Source of the DNA: Antrihabitans stalagmiti
GTDB lineage: Bacteria > Actinomycetota > Actinomycetes > Mycobacteriales > Mycobacteriaceae
Length of the DNA: 64,000 nt
Direction: 5' to 3'
Assembly: GCF_016482825.1 (NCBI RefSeq)
Contig: NZ_JAEMNV010000010.1
Span: 1-64,000, forward strand
Under the pieces are notes generated by a model. The model had not been told where the DNA came from. It saw only the letters and a list, made by a program, of their open reading frames with translations, and did not search any database. A program made the translations under genes and the position numbers. Each line of letters starts with the position of its first letter. Positions within the stretch are counted from its first letter, which is position 1. Of this stretch, positions 1 to 8,166 are shown in pieces.

Positions 1-75
1 CGGCATCCGATCTGGGCATGGATCGATCCAAGCCCGGTCTCAGGTGCCATCACCTATCTATCCAACAACCTGTCC

Positions 76-117
76 CACATGTATGTAGACATCAGGTGTC
101 TCATATGTATGTGGACT
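76..117. repeat. Imperfect direct repeat near left edge
   Basis: Two similar A/T-richer blocks, CATGTATGTAGAC and CATATGTATGTGGAC, lie about 25 bp apart in otherwise GC-rich DNA. The spacing of a little over two helical turns would suit a regulator binding for a gene to the left of the window. No gene can be supported in bases 1-132. The function is a guess. Confidence 0.3.
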
Positions 118-132
118 CAACAGCGGGCGGAA

Positions 133-162
133 CCTCCGAAAAGACTCACGAGGCCGAAGGCC
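133..162 (-). repeat. Half copy of the CTCGTGAGTCCTTTCGGAGG gene-end repeat
   Basis: Read on the minus strand, the allophanate hydrolase stop codon is followed at once by the mini-hairpin GGCCTTCGGCC and then CTCGTGAGTCTTTTCGGAGG. This is the left arm of the palindromic element found complete near 17738-17783. The opposite arm is missing here. Its position right after a stop codon suggests a transcript-end role. Copies are also at 8951-9005 and 20370-20415. Confidence 0.6.
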
Positions 163-163
163 A

Positions 164-1861
164 TTACTGCGACGCGGCGACAGCCGCCTTCCTCGCTGCG
201 ACCCAGCCTCCGAATGCGGAGATATCGCGCGCTGCCGTTGCGGCCTCGAAATCGCAGCCGAAGCCCGTTATCCACGAGCCGTCCTGCAGTTCGACGGACC
301 CGAGCAGCATCGGGGTGGGGAGTTCGGCAAGGAAGTCGCCCAGCGCGCTCGCGGACAGCACCCACTTCTCCCCCACGATCGACACCCCGCCCGTGGCAAC
401 TCGCAACAGTCCGGGTTTCGGTGGCACCGTGTCGAGTTCGGTGAGTCGGTAGTTCGCCGCGGTGGCGATCGGTCCAGCCCATCTCGCTCCGCGGCTGGTC
501 AGTTCGTGGTCGAGCGGCTGACCGCGCAGGTGCGCGCCGAACACGGCGAGCTCGCGGACGGGTGCTGCGATCTGTTCGAGCCACGAGGGCGTCGACGACC
601 CGGCCCCGAGGATCCGACCGGCTAGATCAGCAACAACGCCATCGTGAAAGCTCTTCGACAGCAACGTGATACCGAACTGAGCAACACCTCGCTCACCTTC
701 GTCCACCTCGCCAACCGGAATCGCGATCGCCGACATGTCGAAGAGGTTGCAGAAGTTCGTGTAGCGACCCATTGCGGAATTGACGCCGATCGGATCGGCA
801 GCGACCTCGTCGATGGTCGGGTGCATCGGCGCGGTCGGCACCATCAGCGCGTCGCAGCCCGCCAACTCGGCGAACGCAGCCGCGCGCAGTTCCTGCACCC
901 GCGCGCGGTCCTGCAGCAGCTCCGACGCGGTCACGTCCCTGCCCGACGCGGCGATCGACGCGACGGTCGCATCGACCCCCGCCGCAGCGTCGGCCCCGGA
1001 CACGAACTCTCCGAACGCATTCCACCGCTCAGCGACCAGGGCGCCGTCGTAGAGCAACCGCGCAGCCTCTAGGAACGACGCCAGGTCGATCGACACGATC
1101 TCGATGCCGGCAGCACGAGCGCGGTCGGTGGCGTCGGCGAATGCGGCTTGCCAGTTGTCGGCGAGCGCAGACAAGTCGTTCGGCACAGCGACTTTCGCGC
1201 GCGGCGGCGCGGCCAGCGGTAGGTCGTTCGGCCAGGCTCGCGCGGAACGCTCACCCACCATCGCGGCCATCGCTTTCTGAGCAGTCGCAAGATCTTTGGC
1301 GAGAATCGAAACGCAATCGTAGGACGCGCACGCGGGCACGACACCCTCGGTCGACACGATGCCGATCGTCGGCTTGATTCCGACGATGCCTTGCAGACCG
1401 GCCGGAACCCGACCCGACCCTGCTGTGTCCGTCCCGATCGCGATATCGGCGAAGCCGAGGGCTACCGCAACGGCCGAGCCTGAACTGGAACCACCCGATA
1501 TGTGTCCTGGCCGACGCGAATCACGCACCGCGCCATAGGGACTGCGAGTTCCGACGAGTCCGGTCGCGAACTGGTCGAGGTTGGTCTTTCCGATGACCAC
1601 TGCACCGGCCTTGGTCAGATTCGCAACTGCCGGTGCGTCACAGGTCGGCGTGTAGGCGAATCCAGGGCATCCGGCCGTCGTCGGCAATCCTGCGACATCG
1701 ACGTTGTCCTTGACCGCCAACAGGAGACCCGCGAGCGGACCACCGGCAGCCAACGCTGCAACGTAATCCGCCTCGACCGATTCGCTGTCCCGCAGGTGCA
1801 CGAAGACTTCCGGCCGATCGGATTCGGCGATCCGGCGGAAAATGTCGGACACCCTACTCAT
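164..1861 (-). CDS. atzF: Allophanate hydrolase (AtzF type)
   Basis: 565-residue amidase-signature enzyme expected to hydrolyse allophanate to ammonia and CO2, the last step of urea or guanidine carboxylation pathways. The Ser-cisSer-Lys triad is visible as K51 (LAVKDNVDVAG), S125 (GGSSSGSA) and S149 (TDTAGSGRVPA), with the 74/24 residue spacing of AtzF. After residue ~440 follows the typical C-terminal domain (LAVFGAHLRGQPL ... GGWVAARKA), linked to decarboxylation in AtzF. The ATG at 1861 is chosen over an upstream one at 1921 because it forms an ATGA overlap with the stop of the preceding gene and the family homology starts there. It is the last gene of the operon and is followed by a gene-end repeat. 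Confidence 0.93.
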   Translation of the reverse strand: MSRVSDIFRRIAESDRPEVFVHLRDSESVEADYVAALAAGGPLAGLLLAVKDNVDVAGLPTTAGCPGFAYTPTCDAPAVANLTKAGAVVIGKTNLDQFATGLVGTRSPYGAVRDSRRPGHISGGSSSGSAVAVALGFADIAIGTDTAGSGRVPAGLQGIVGIKPTIGIVSTEGVVPACASYDCVSILAKDLATAQKAMAAMVGERSARAWPNDLPLAAPPRAKVAVPNDLSALADNWQAAFADATDRARAAGIEIVSIDLASFLEAARLLYDGALVAERWNAFGEFVSGADAAAGVDATVASIAASGRDVTASELLQDRARVQELRAAAFAELAGCDALMVPTAPMHPTIDEVAADPIGVNSAMGRYTNFCNLFDMSAIAIPVGEVDEGERGVAQFGITLLSKSFHDGVVADLAGRILGAGSSTPSWLEQIAAPVRELAVFGAHLRGQPLDHELTSRGARWAGPIATAANYRLTELDTVPPKPGLLRVATGGVSIVGEKWVLSASALGDFLAELPTPMLLGSVELQDGSWITGFGCDFEAATAARDISAFGGWVAARKAAVAASQ

Positions 1862-3873
1862 GCGATTTCTTCCCCTCGTGATTCTTCGGCTGTGGCCGCG
1901 AACTCTCCCGCGGCAGCCCATCGTTGCCGCTCTTCCGCTCTAGCGGCCTCCATCAGTGTGCGCTTGGTCGCGATGTCGGCAGCATTCTCCGACAGAAAAG
2001 CCTGGTGTTGCGCGAGCGAGAAGCTTCCGTCGACTACCTCGACGTGCCCTCGTCCCGCCGCCATGTCGGCACGCAGGTCCAACAGCTCGTCCGACGAGAC
2101 CGGGTACCAACTGATCCTGTCGAAGAATCTGAGCAACCACGGATGGTCCGGCTCGAACCCGGCGGACTCCAACGGATGGCGGTGATTCCAGATCTGTGTT
2201 GTGCGGCCGACGAATTGGTAGCCGCCCGGGCCTTCCATGCCGTAGATGCAGAGGTACGCGCCGCCGATCCCGACTGCATTCTCCGGTGTCCAGGTGCGGG
2301 CGGGGTTGTACTTCGTCGTCACCAACCGATGCCGCGGATCCAACGGTGTCGCAACAGGAGCACCGAGGTATACGTCGCCGAGTCCGAGCACAAGATATTC
2401 GGCGTCGTAGACGGTGCGATACACGTCGTCGACGCTGTCGAGCCCGTTCATCCGACGAATGAACTCGATGTTCCACGGGCACCACGGCGCGTCGGCGCGA
2501 ACGCCGTGCATGTAGCGCAGCGTTGCCTCGCGAGTCGACGGATCGTCCCAGCACAGCGGCAGTCGAACGGTTCGGCTCGGAACGACGAGCTCCGACGCCG
2601 ACGGCAACTGCTGCTCGATCTCCTGCAGTGCGGCGAGCGCTGACGGCAGCCCGCGAACGGACGGATCCAGCTTGACCTGCAGCGACCTGATACCGGGCGT
2701 GAGATCGGCGATGCCCGAAAGTTGTTGTTCCGCAACTGCGGTATGCAGTGCGTGCACGCGGGCACGTAACGCAAGATCGAGTCGCATCGTCCCGTATTCG
2801 ACGAGAATGTTGTCGTCGCCACTGCGTCGGTAAGTGACGATCGTCGACTGATCCGACGTCACCGATCGACCGAGTATGCCGTGGTCGGCATCGCCGCCGC
2901 GCGAGAACACCGCCGGTGACGAGGCGCGACGTGAGCGTCCGAGCACCCTGTGCGACGCCGCTTCCGACGCGCGAACGGGCACGAACCTGACCGTGTTTCC
3001 CGGTGCGAGTTGCCCGAGCTTCCAGCGGTCGGCGCTGGTCACCGTCACCGGGCAGACGAAGCCACCGAGGCTCGGCCCGTCCGGTCCGAGCAGGATCGGG
3101 GTGTCGCCGGTGAAGTCCAGGGAGCCGACGGAATAGGCGTTGTCGTGAATGTTCGACGGGTGCAGTCCCGCCTCGCCGCCGTCCGGTCGCGCCCAGTCCG
3201 GACGCGGACCGACCAGCCGGACCCCTGTGCGATCGGAGTTGAAGTGCACCTCGTAGTCGAAGGTGTAGAGCGTCTGGATGTCGTTGTCGGTGAAGAACTC
3301 CGGAGCCGAATGCGGACCGACGGTGACGGCGATCTGCCAATGCCGAGCGAGCGCGGGTTGTTCTTCGGCGAGGATGCGACGACGGGATCCGGTCGCCTCG
3401 TCGTCGACCTTCAACACATCGCCGGCCGTCAAGGCCCTGCCGTTGTGCCCACCGAAACGTCCGAGTGTGAACGTCGACGCGCTGCCGAGGTACGGCTGCG
3501 CCGAAATGCCACCTGCGACAGCAAGATAGGCCCGCACTCCGGGTCCCGTCACCATGCCGATATCGAGTACCTCACCAGCACCGACCAGCACTGGCTGCCA
3601 TGGCGAAACGGATTGTCCCGCAACGGTGATCGGCACTTGTGCGCCGGTGACGCTCACCCAGGTCTCGGTGTCGAAGCGCAGCGACGGTCCTGCCATGGTG
3701 ATTTCGAGTCCCGGCGCACCCTCGGCGTTACCGACGGCGACGTTGGCGAGCCGAAACGACAGGTCGTCCATCGGACCGGACGGTGGAACGCCGATCTGCC
3801 AGTAGCCGACCCGACCCGGCCAGTCCTGCACGGTCGTCATCATGCCGGCACGAAGGACCTCCATGATGGTCAT
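1858..3873 (-). CDS. Urea/guanidine carboxylase-like carboxyltransferase (KipA+KipI domains only)
   Basis: 671-residue protein matching only the carboxyltransferase core of urea carboxylase. A KipA-like half comes first (EVLRAGMMTTVQDWPGRVGYWQIGVPPSGPMDD; about residues 1-300), then a KipI-like half. It ends in the linker (FLSENAADIATKRTLMEAARAEERQRW) that normally precedes the biotin carrier domain. The N-terminal biotin carboxylase and C-terminal biotinyl domains, about 450 and 80 residues in full-length urea or guanidine carboxylases, are absent, and upstream DNA is occupied by another gene in a different frame. The start at 3873 makes an ATGA overlap with the previous gene. I infer that it works with a biotin carboxylase/BCCP subunit encoded elsewhere, or does something other than biotin-dependent carboxylation. 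Family assignment is firm; reaction and substrate are not. Confidence 0.8.
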   Translation of the reverse strand: MTIMEVLRAGMMTTVQDWPGRVGYWQIGVPPSGPMDDLSFRLANVAVGNAEGAPGLEITMAGPSLRFDTETWVSVTGAQVPITVAGQSVSPWQPVLVGAGEVLDIGMVTGPGVRAYLAVAGGISAQPYLGSASTFTLGRFGGHNGRALTAGDVLKVDDEATGSRRRILAEEQPALARHWQIAVTVGPHSAPEFFTDNDIQTLYTFDYEVHFNSDRTGVRLVGPRPDWARPDGGEAGLHPSNIHDNAYSVGSLDFTGDTPILLGPDGPSLGGFVCPVTVTSADRWKLGQLAPGNTVRFVPVRASEAASHRVLGRSRRASSPAVFSRGGDADHGILGRSVTSDQSTIVTYRRSGDDNILVEYGTMRLDLALRARVHALHTAVAEQQLSGIADLTPGIRSLQVKLDPSVRGLPSALAALQEIEQQLPSASELVVPSRTVRLPLCWDDPSTREATLRYMHGVRADAPWCPWNIEFIRRMNGLDSVDDVYRTVYDAEYLVLGLGDVYLGAPVATPLDPRHRLVTTKYNPARTWTPENAVGIGGAYLCIYGMEGPGGYQFVGRTTQIWNHRHPLESAGFEPDHPWLLRFFDRISWYPVSSDELLDLRADMAAGRGHVEVVDGSFSLAQHQAFLSENAADIATKRTLMEAARAEERQRWAAAGEFAATAEESRGEEIA

Positions 3874-4565
3874 GTCCTTGCGAACGTGTCGTCGCGAGTC
3901 ACGATCATGCGCACCGTCGTCGGGTCGAATCCGTTGCAGGGGTTGTTGATCTGCGGGCAATTCGATACCAGGACGAGGGTGTCGATCTCGGCACGTACCG
4001 CGAGCCTCTTGCCCGGTGCGGACAGTCCGTCGACGATGCCGAGCGACCCGTCGGCGTCCACCGGCACGTTCATGAAGAAGTTGATGTTGCCGACGATGTC
4101 GGCTTTGCCGAGTCCCCACCGCGCACCCTCGCGGACGAAGTTCTCGACACACGCGTGCTGATGTTTGGTGTGGTGTCCGTACCGCAGGGTGTTCGATTCC
4201 TGCGAGCACGCACCGCCGACCGTGTCGTGATTGCCGACCTCGTCGGCAACGATCGTGAGCATCGGAGCGCCGTCGGAGTCGCGTAGGACCGTGCCGACCG
4301 ACAGGTAGATATTCTGTTGTGCGGCAACGGTCGTCGCCGCCGAGTAGCGAACGGTGAGGTCGTTCGCACCGTAGAACAGCGTGTCGACGGCTTGGTTGCC
4401 GAACAGGTCGACGATGGTCAGCACCTCGCCTATGCGCACGATCGCCGACCACGGACCGCGGGCCGGTGCGATCTCGTCGAGGACTACCTCACCCGGCGCC
4501 AACGCGAGCGTGGTTGCGGGCGCGGTGGTGAGGTCGAGAGCTGGATTTTCGATTGACGTACTCAT
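3870..4565 (-). CDS. DUF1989 protein, urea-carboxylase-associated / carboxyguanidine deiminase subunit
   Basis: 231-residue DUF1989 protein. Family hallmarks are visible: CSQESNTLRYGHHTKHQHACVEN in the middle, NINFFMNVPVDADG, and the C-terminal cysteine motif SNCPQINNPCNGFDPTTVR. Proteins of this family occur in pairs next to urea/guanidine carboxylase. Characterised pairs (CgdA/CgdB) deiminate carboxyguanidine to allophanate, which would feed the allophanate hydrolase here. It overlaps both neighbours by ATGA, implying coupled translation. Which of the two DUF1989 genes is CgdA and which CgdB I do not assign. Confidence 0.85.
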   Translation of the reverse strand: MSTSIENPALDLTTAPATTLALAPGEVVLDEIAPARGPWSAIVRIGEVLTIVDLFGNQAVDTLFYGANDLTVRYSAATTVAAQQNIYLSVGTVLRDSDGAPMLTIVADEVGNHDTVGGACSQESNTLRYGHHTKHQHACVENFVREGARWGLGKADIVGNINFFMNVPVDADGSLGIVDGLSAPGKRLAVRAEIDTLVLVSNCPQINNPCNGFDPTTVRMIVTRDDTFART

Positions 4566-5419
4566 CGGACTCCCCCGATCGTGGTGCCGGGATGTAGTGC
4601 GTTCCAGGCGTCTTCGGTGTTTGCGTGGGCGCGTTGGTACTCGGGGTCTCTGTCGTCGAGCGTCGATCCGACCGCACGGAGGTCGCTCTCGGCTTCCCAG
4701 GCGAGGACTTCCAATGCCGTCGTTGCGAACTCCGTCGCCGGGTCGAGCGGGTGTGCGGTGTTGGCGATCGCGACGATCAGCGGAAGATGAAGCAGCAGTT
4801 CGACGGCCGCGCCTGCTCCGGCCGACCCGATCGATCGCAGCCCGCCGTCGGCATCGACCCGAATTCCGTGGAAGAACGACAGGTTCGGTGCAACGTCACG
4901 TGGGCGCAGTCCGTTTTTGAGTGCGGCGAGGGTCAGCAGTTCCCGACCGGCAGGAGCACCGGACTCGACCTCGCCCGAGCCGTACTTCTCGACGTTGCCC
5001 GCCAAGGTCGTTGTGCCGCAGAGCGCGTCGTGGTGCTGCGACGAGTCGGCGACGATGGTGGCAAGCACTCTTCCTTGATCGCTGAGCAGCGGATGCCCGT
5101 CGGTCAGGTAGGCCTGCCACGGAACCTTCACCGTGTCGGCGACATTGAGCCGCTCCCACGGTGCATCGGAACGCCACAGGAGCAGGTGTGCGCAGGCTGC
5201 TCCGTCGAGGTCTCGCAGTCGCAACCGGGTACCGCGCGCGAGCACCTTGGTCGCGTAGCGCCCGCCGGGAATCGTCTCCGCCCAGGTCAGTCGTCCTGCG
5301 TCGACGCCGGCAGGAGGTTCGGGCCATGCGGTGGCAGGCACGACCGGCATTGCGTCGGTGGTGATTCCGGCTTGCGAGCGAGCGTGCTCCCGCGCGCCGG
5401 ATGTTGTTGCGGTACTCAT
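4562..5419 (-). CDS. DUF1989 protein, second urea-carboxylase-associated / carboxyguanidine deiminase subunit
   Basis: 285-residue second member of the DUF1989 pair. Conserved parts include ARGTRLRLRDLDGAACAHLLLW, DSSQHHDALCGTTTLAGN and PNLSFFHGIRVDADGGL. It is longer than its partner, with a variable 40-residue N-terminus. The ATG at 5419 is chosen because it overlaps the permease stop (ATGA) and has an upstream GGAG; the longer frame reaching 5521 lies inside the permease gene. It probably forms a hetero-complex with the neighbouring DUF1989 protein in carboxyguanidine (or carboxyurea-type) deimination. The function is by family and context. Confidence 0.85.
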   Translation of the reverse strand: MSTATTSGAREHARSQAGITTDAMPVVPATAWPEPPAGVDAGRLTWAETIPGGRYATKVLARGTRLRLRDLDGAACAHLLLWRSDAPWERLNVADTVKVPWQAYLTDGHPLLSDQGRVLATIVADSSQHHDALCGTTTLAGNVEKYGSGEVESGAPAGRELLTLAALKNGLRPRDVAPNLSFFHGIRVDADGGLRSIGSAGAGAAVELLLHLPLIVAIANTAHPLDPATEFATTALEVLAWEAESDLRAVGSTLDDRDPEYQRAHANTEDAWNALHPGTTIGGVR

Positions 5420-6939
5420 TCTCCAACTCCAGTCTTGACAGGGTTCGGATGTGCTTTCTTGTGCGGGAAGCAGGCGATACCGAGCAGCAGTGCGATCGCG
5501 ATGCTGATCGGTCCTGCCCACACCATCAAGGGGTATTCGCCTGTCGGATCGAAGATTTCAGCGCGCGGCCACCCCAGGTTGACGATCATCACGACGCCGT
5601 AGACGACTGCGGCCGCATTCACGACGATGCCGAATTTACCGAGGGTGAACAGCGGTCGACCTTCGGCGTCGACGCTTCGGGCAGTGGTCGACTGTGACGG
5701 CCAGCCGCGGAGGCGTCGGTACAGCAGCGGCGCGGTGACAAGCAGGTAGGCGAGGTAGATCAGGATGATGCACACGCTGGCGAGCGTCGCGAAGATCGCC
5801 GAGTTGCCGACGTTGACGAGCAGCACGCCGATGCACAGCAGCCCGATCAGGATGGACGGCCAGATCGGAGTACCGGTGCGCGGGTTGACTCGCGAGAGCA
5901 CCGACGATGCGGGCAGTCGACCGTCACGTGCCATCGAGAACATCAACCGAGACGCAGCTGTCTGAATTGCCAAGGTGCAGATGGTGATTGCGATGCAGAC
6001 GTCGATCAGCAGGACGGTTCCCCATGGCGAGGACAACACGGTGTCCAGCACGTACGGGAGTCCTTCGGCAGCGAGCCTGCCGTCGGTGAGGCTCGGCGCG
6101 GCCATCAGGGCGCCGATGATCATCAGTCCGCCACCCAGTGCGGACACCGACAGTGCGAGCCGAATCGTTCGAGGTGCGACCCGACGCGGGTTGCGGGTCT
6201 CTTCTGCGAGTTCGCCCGCCGATCCGAAGCCGACCATCACGTATGCGGCCATCAACCCGGACACGATCCAGGCCCACAGATAACCCGGCTGATCGGACGC
6301 GCCGGTATCGAGGACGACGTCGGGGCCACGCTGTGCATGCGTGAAAAAGACTGCGACAACGGCGATCACACCGACGATCTCGCATACGACGCCGATGCTG
6401 TTGACCCGTGACATCCATTTGACGCCGATGCAGTTGATGGTCGTGGTCACAGCGAGCAGTATCGATCCGAGTACAACGGCGTTGGCTGCGCCACTGCTCG
6501 AGGTGAGGTCGGGGTCGTCGCCGACGAGTTGGAATCCGGTCCAGATGGCGGGCATGACAACCTGCAGTGCGATCGCGGCTGCCGAGGCCGTCACGATCTG
6601 GGCGAGGATCATGAACCAGCCACCGAACCAGCCGACGACCTCGCCGCCCATTCGACGGGACCACTGATAGATCGCGCCCGAGATCGGATACCGCGCAGCA
6701 AGTTCGGCGAAGCAGAGTGCTACGAGGAACTGACCGGCGAAGACCAGCGGCCAGGTCCAGAAGAAGGCCGGTCCGGCGAATCCGAAACCGAGCCCGAACA
6801 ATTGGAAGATGGTGGTGAGGATCGATACGAACGAGAAACCGGCGGCGAAGGATTCGAACTTTCCGAGCGAACGATGAAGCTGTTGCTGGTAGCCGAACTC
6901 TGCCAGATCGTCATTGTCCTCGACGGTTTTCAATGTCAT
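5416..6939 (-). CDS. APC-family permease of the guanidine/urea-type cluster
   Basis: 507-residue amino acid-polyamine-cation (APC) transporter with about 12 hydrophobic segments, starting at GFSFVSILTTIFQLFGLGFGFAG near residue 35. It is the first gene of a five-gene run in which every junction is an ATGA overlap. The usual role of such permeases beside DUF1989 and allophanate hydrolase genes is import of the nitrogenous substrate (guanidine, urea or related amide). The start at 6939 has a modest purine-rich upstream sequence. Transcription would run from the region that holds the palindrome at 6975-6988. Substrate is inferred from context only. Confidence 0.88.
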   Translation of the reverse strand: MTLKTVEDNDDLAEFGYQQQLHRSLGKFESFAAGFSFVSILTTIFQLFGLGFGFAGPAFFWTWPLVFAGQFLVALCFAELAARYPISGAIYQWSRRMGGEVVGWFGGWFMILAQIVTASAAAIALQVVMPAIWTGFQLVGDDPDLTSSSGAANAVVLGSILLAVTTTINCIGVKWMSRVNSIGVVCEIVGVIAVVAVFFTHAQRGPDVVLDTGASDQPGYLWAWIVSGLMAAYVMVGFGSAGELAEETRNPRRVAPRTIRLALSVSALGGGLMIIGALMAAPSLTDGRLAAEGLPYVLDTVLSSPWGTVLLIDVCIAITICTLAIQTAASRLMFSMARDGRLPASSVLSRVNPRTGTPIWPSILIGLLCIGVLLVNVGNSAIFATLASVCIILIYLAYLLVTAPLLYRRLRGWPSQSTTARSVDAEGRPLFTLGKFGIVVNAAAVVYGVVMIVNLGWPRAEIFDPTGEYPLMVWAGPISIAIALLLGIACFPHKKAHPNPVKTGVGE

Positions 6940-6974
6940 CGTGACCTACTCGTGAAAGGGGTGCCGCTTGTTAC

Positions 6975-6988
6975 CTGTCAGATGACAG
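6975..6988. promoter_or_regulatory. Palindromic operator candidate upstream of the guanidine/urea-type operon
   Basis: CTGTCAGATGACAG is a perfect 6+2+6 inverted repeat, 36 bp before the permease start and about 140 bp before the divergent nucleotidyltransferase gene. The size and shape suit a dimeric GntR/FadR- or Lrp-like regulator. No regulator gene lies beside it, so the binder is unknown. I looked for a guanidine-I riboswitch in this leader and could not recognise one. Confidence 0.45.
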
Positions 6989-7125
6989 TTAAGCCCGACG
7001 CGATGTCGTCCGCGTTACGCACGAGTTTCTTTTTTGTTCGATTCCGTCCCCTTGGAGGTCCCCTTGCCGAGCCTCCTTCACGACACTGCACACCCAACGC
7101 TCGACCTGATGCCAGAATCTCGGAC

Positions 7126-8166
7126 ATGACCGTGCCTGCCAACGTCGTCGAGTTGTGCAACCTCATCGAGGACACAACCGACGAAGCAGCGCTGGTGCAG
7201 ACCGCTCGCGGCGCACGTCGCATCGTCACCGAGGCGCAGCGCGACGGCATGCCTGCGACGAAACTCGCCGAATCGTGGTCGACGCTGGTCCGCAGCACCG
7301 TCGCCTCCGCAGCACGGTTCGGGATACCTCCGTCGAGCGCGGGCTGGTCCTGGTACGTCTCGGGGAGCACGGCACGCAACGAGGCACTGCCGGGTTCGGA
7401 CGTCGAATCGATACTGGTGCTCGACGATCCCCGCGCCGACCTACGCGCTGCGATGGACAGCGCCGGCTACGTCCACTCGGTCCTCGACCGTTGCGGGCTG
7501 CGCGGTGACGACAAGGGTGCGGTCGCGTCGCGGGCCCGCTTCTGCCGAACGGCGGTGCAGTGGACCGAGGGTATCGATGCGTGGACCAACGATCCGCAAC
7601 TCGACCGCGGGGTCGTGATGGCAGGGTTGCTTGCCGACGCACGATCGGTCACGGGCGACAGCGACGCCCTCCGACATTCTCTGGCCGAGGTGATCAAGAC
7701 GCGCGAGCGGGCTCTCGCTGCGATGCTCAGCGATTCGCTGTTCGTTCGTGCAGCGCTGCCGTCACGGCTGCGGCTCTTCGCGACGCGAGACGACGTCGTC
7801 GATCTCAAGGCTGCCGCGATCGAGCCTGTTGTATCGATCGCCCGCTGGGCTGCGCTGAGTTCGGGATCGCCGACGCTCGCCACCCTCGATCGACTTCGTG
7901 ACGCGTCGGGTACGAAGTTTCTCAGCACCGACGACGCGCAGGTGCTGCGGGAGTGCTACACGATCTCGACGCGGATGCGCTGGCATCATCGCGCGCGGCT
8001 GTGGCTGGATGCGGGGCCGAACGACAGCCGAGTCACCGACGAGGTGACGCTGTCCGACCTGCCGCCGCAGGACCGGGCGCTACTGCGCGGCGTCGGTAGG
8101 GAGATCAGCGGAATCAGGCGAAAACTGGCCTATCTGGCGTCGACGTCGACCTTCACCGGACGGTGA
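7126..8166 (+). CDS. DUF294-like putative nucleotidyltransferase
   Basis: 346-residue protein with the DUF294 nucleotidyltransferase pattern WYVSGSTARNEALPGSDVESILVLD (G80-S81, then D92-V-E94). The family active site is usually GSxxRxE plus DxD; here the second acidic residue is Glu, which may alter metal binding. The C-terminal half (after about residue 170) is helical and matches the putative substrate-binding part of the family. The ATG at 7126 is chosen because the longer frame back to 6529 runs through the divergent promoter and the permease. It overlaps the Fic gene by GTGA, so the two proteins are probably made in fixed ratio. Substrate unknown; an NMP-transferase role in a toxin-antitoxin or signalling pair is possible. 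Confidence 0.75.
   Translation: MTVPANVVELCNLIEDTTDEAALVQTARGARRIVTEAQRDGMPATKLAESWSTLVRSTVASAARFGIPPSSAGWSWYVSGSTARNEALPGSDVESILVLDDPRADLRAAMDSAGYVHSVLDRCGLRGDDKGAVASRARFCRTAVQWTEGIDAWTNDPQLDRGVVMAGLLADARSVTGDSDALRHSLAEVIKTRERALAAMLSDSLFVRAALPSRLRLFATRDDVVDLKAAAIEPVVSIARWAALSSGSPTLATLDRLRDASGTKFLSTDDAQVLRECYTISTRMRWHHRARLWLDAGPNDSRVTDEVTLSDLPPQDRALLRGVGREISGIRRKLAYLASTSTFTGR

Noticed and set aside
3874-4452. A 193-residue N-terminal extension of the carboxyltransferase frame, which might have held part of a biotin carboxylase
   Set aside because: The extension is Arg-rich shadow sequence opposite in phase to the DUF1989 gene. No biotin carboxylase motifs are present, and the ATGA start at 3873 explains the gene.
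6940-7125. Guanidine riboswitch in the leader of the permease operon
   Set aside because: I could not find the conserved guanidine-I core by eye on the minus strand. Only a covariance-model search could exclude it fully.
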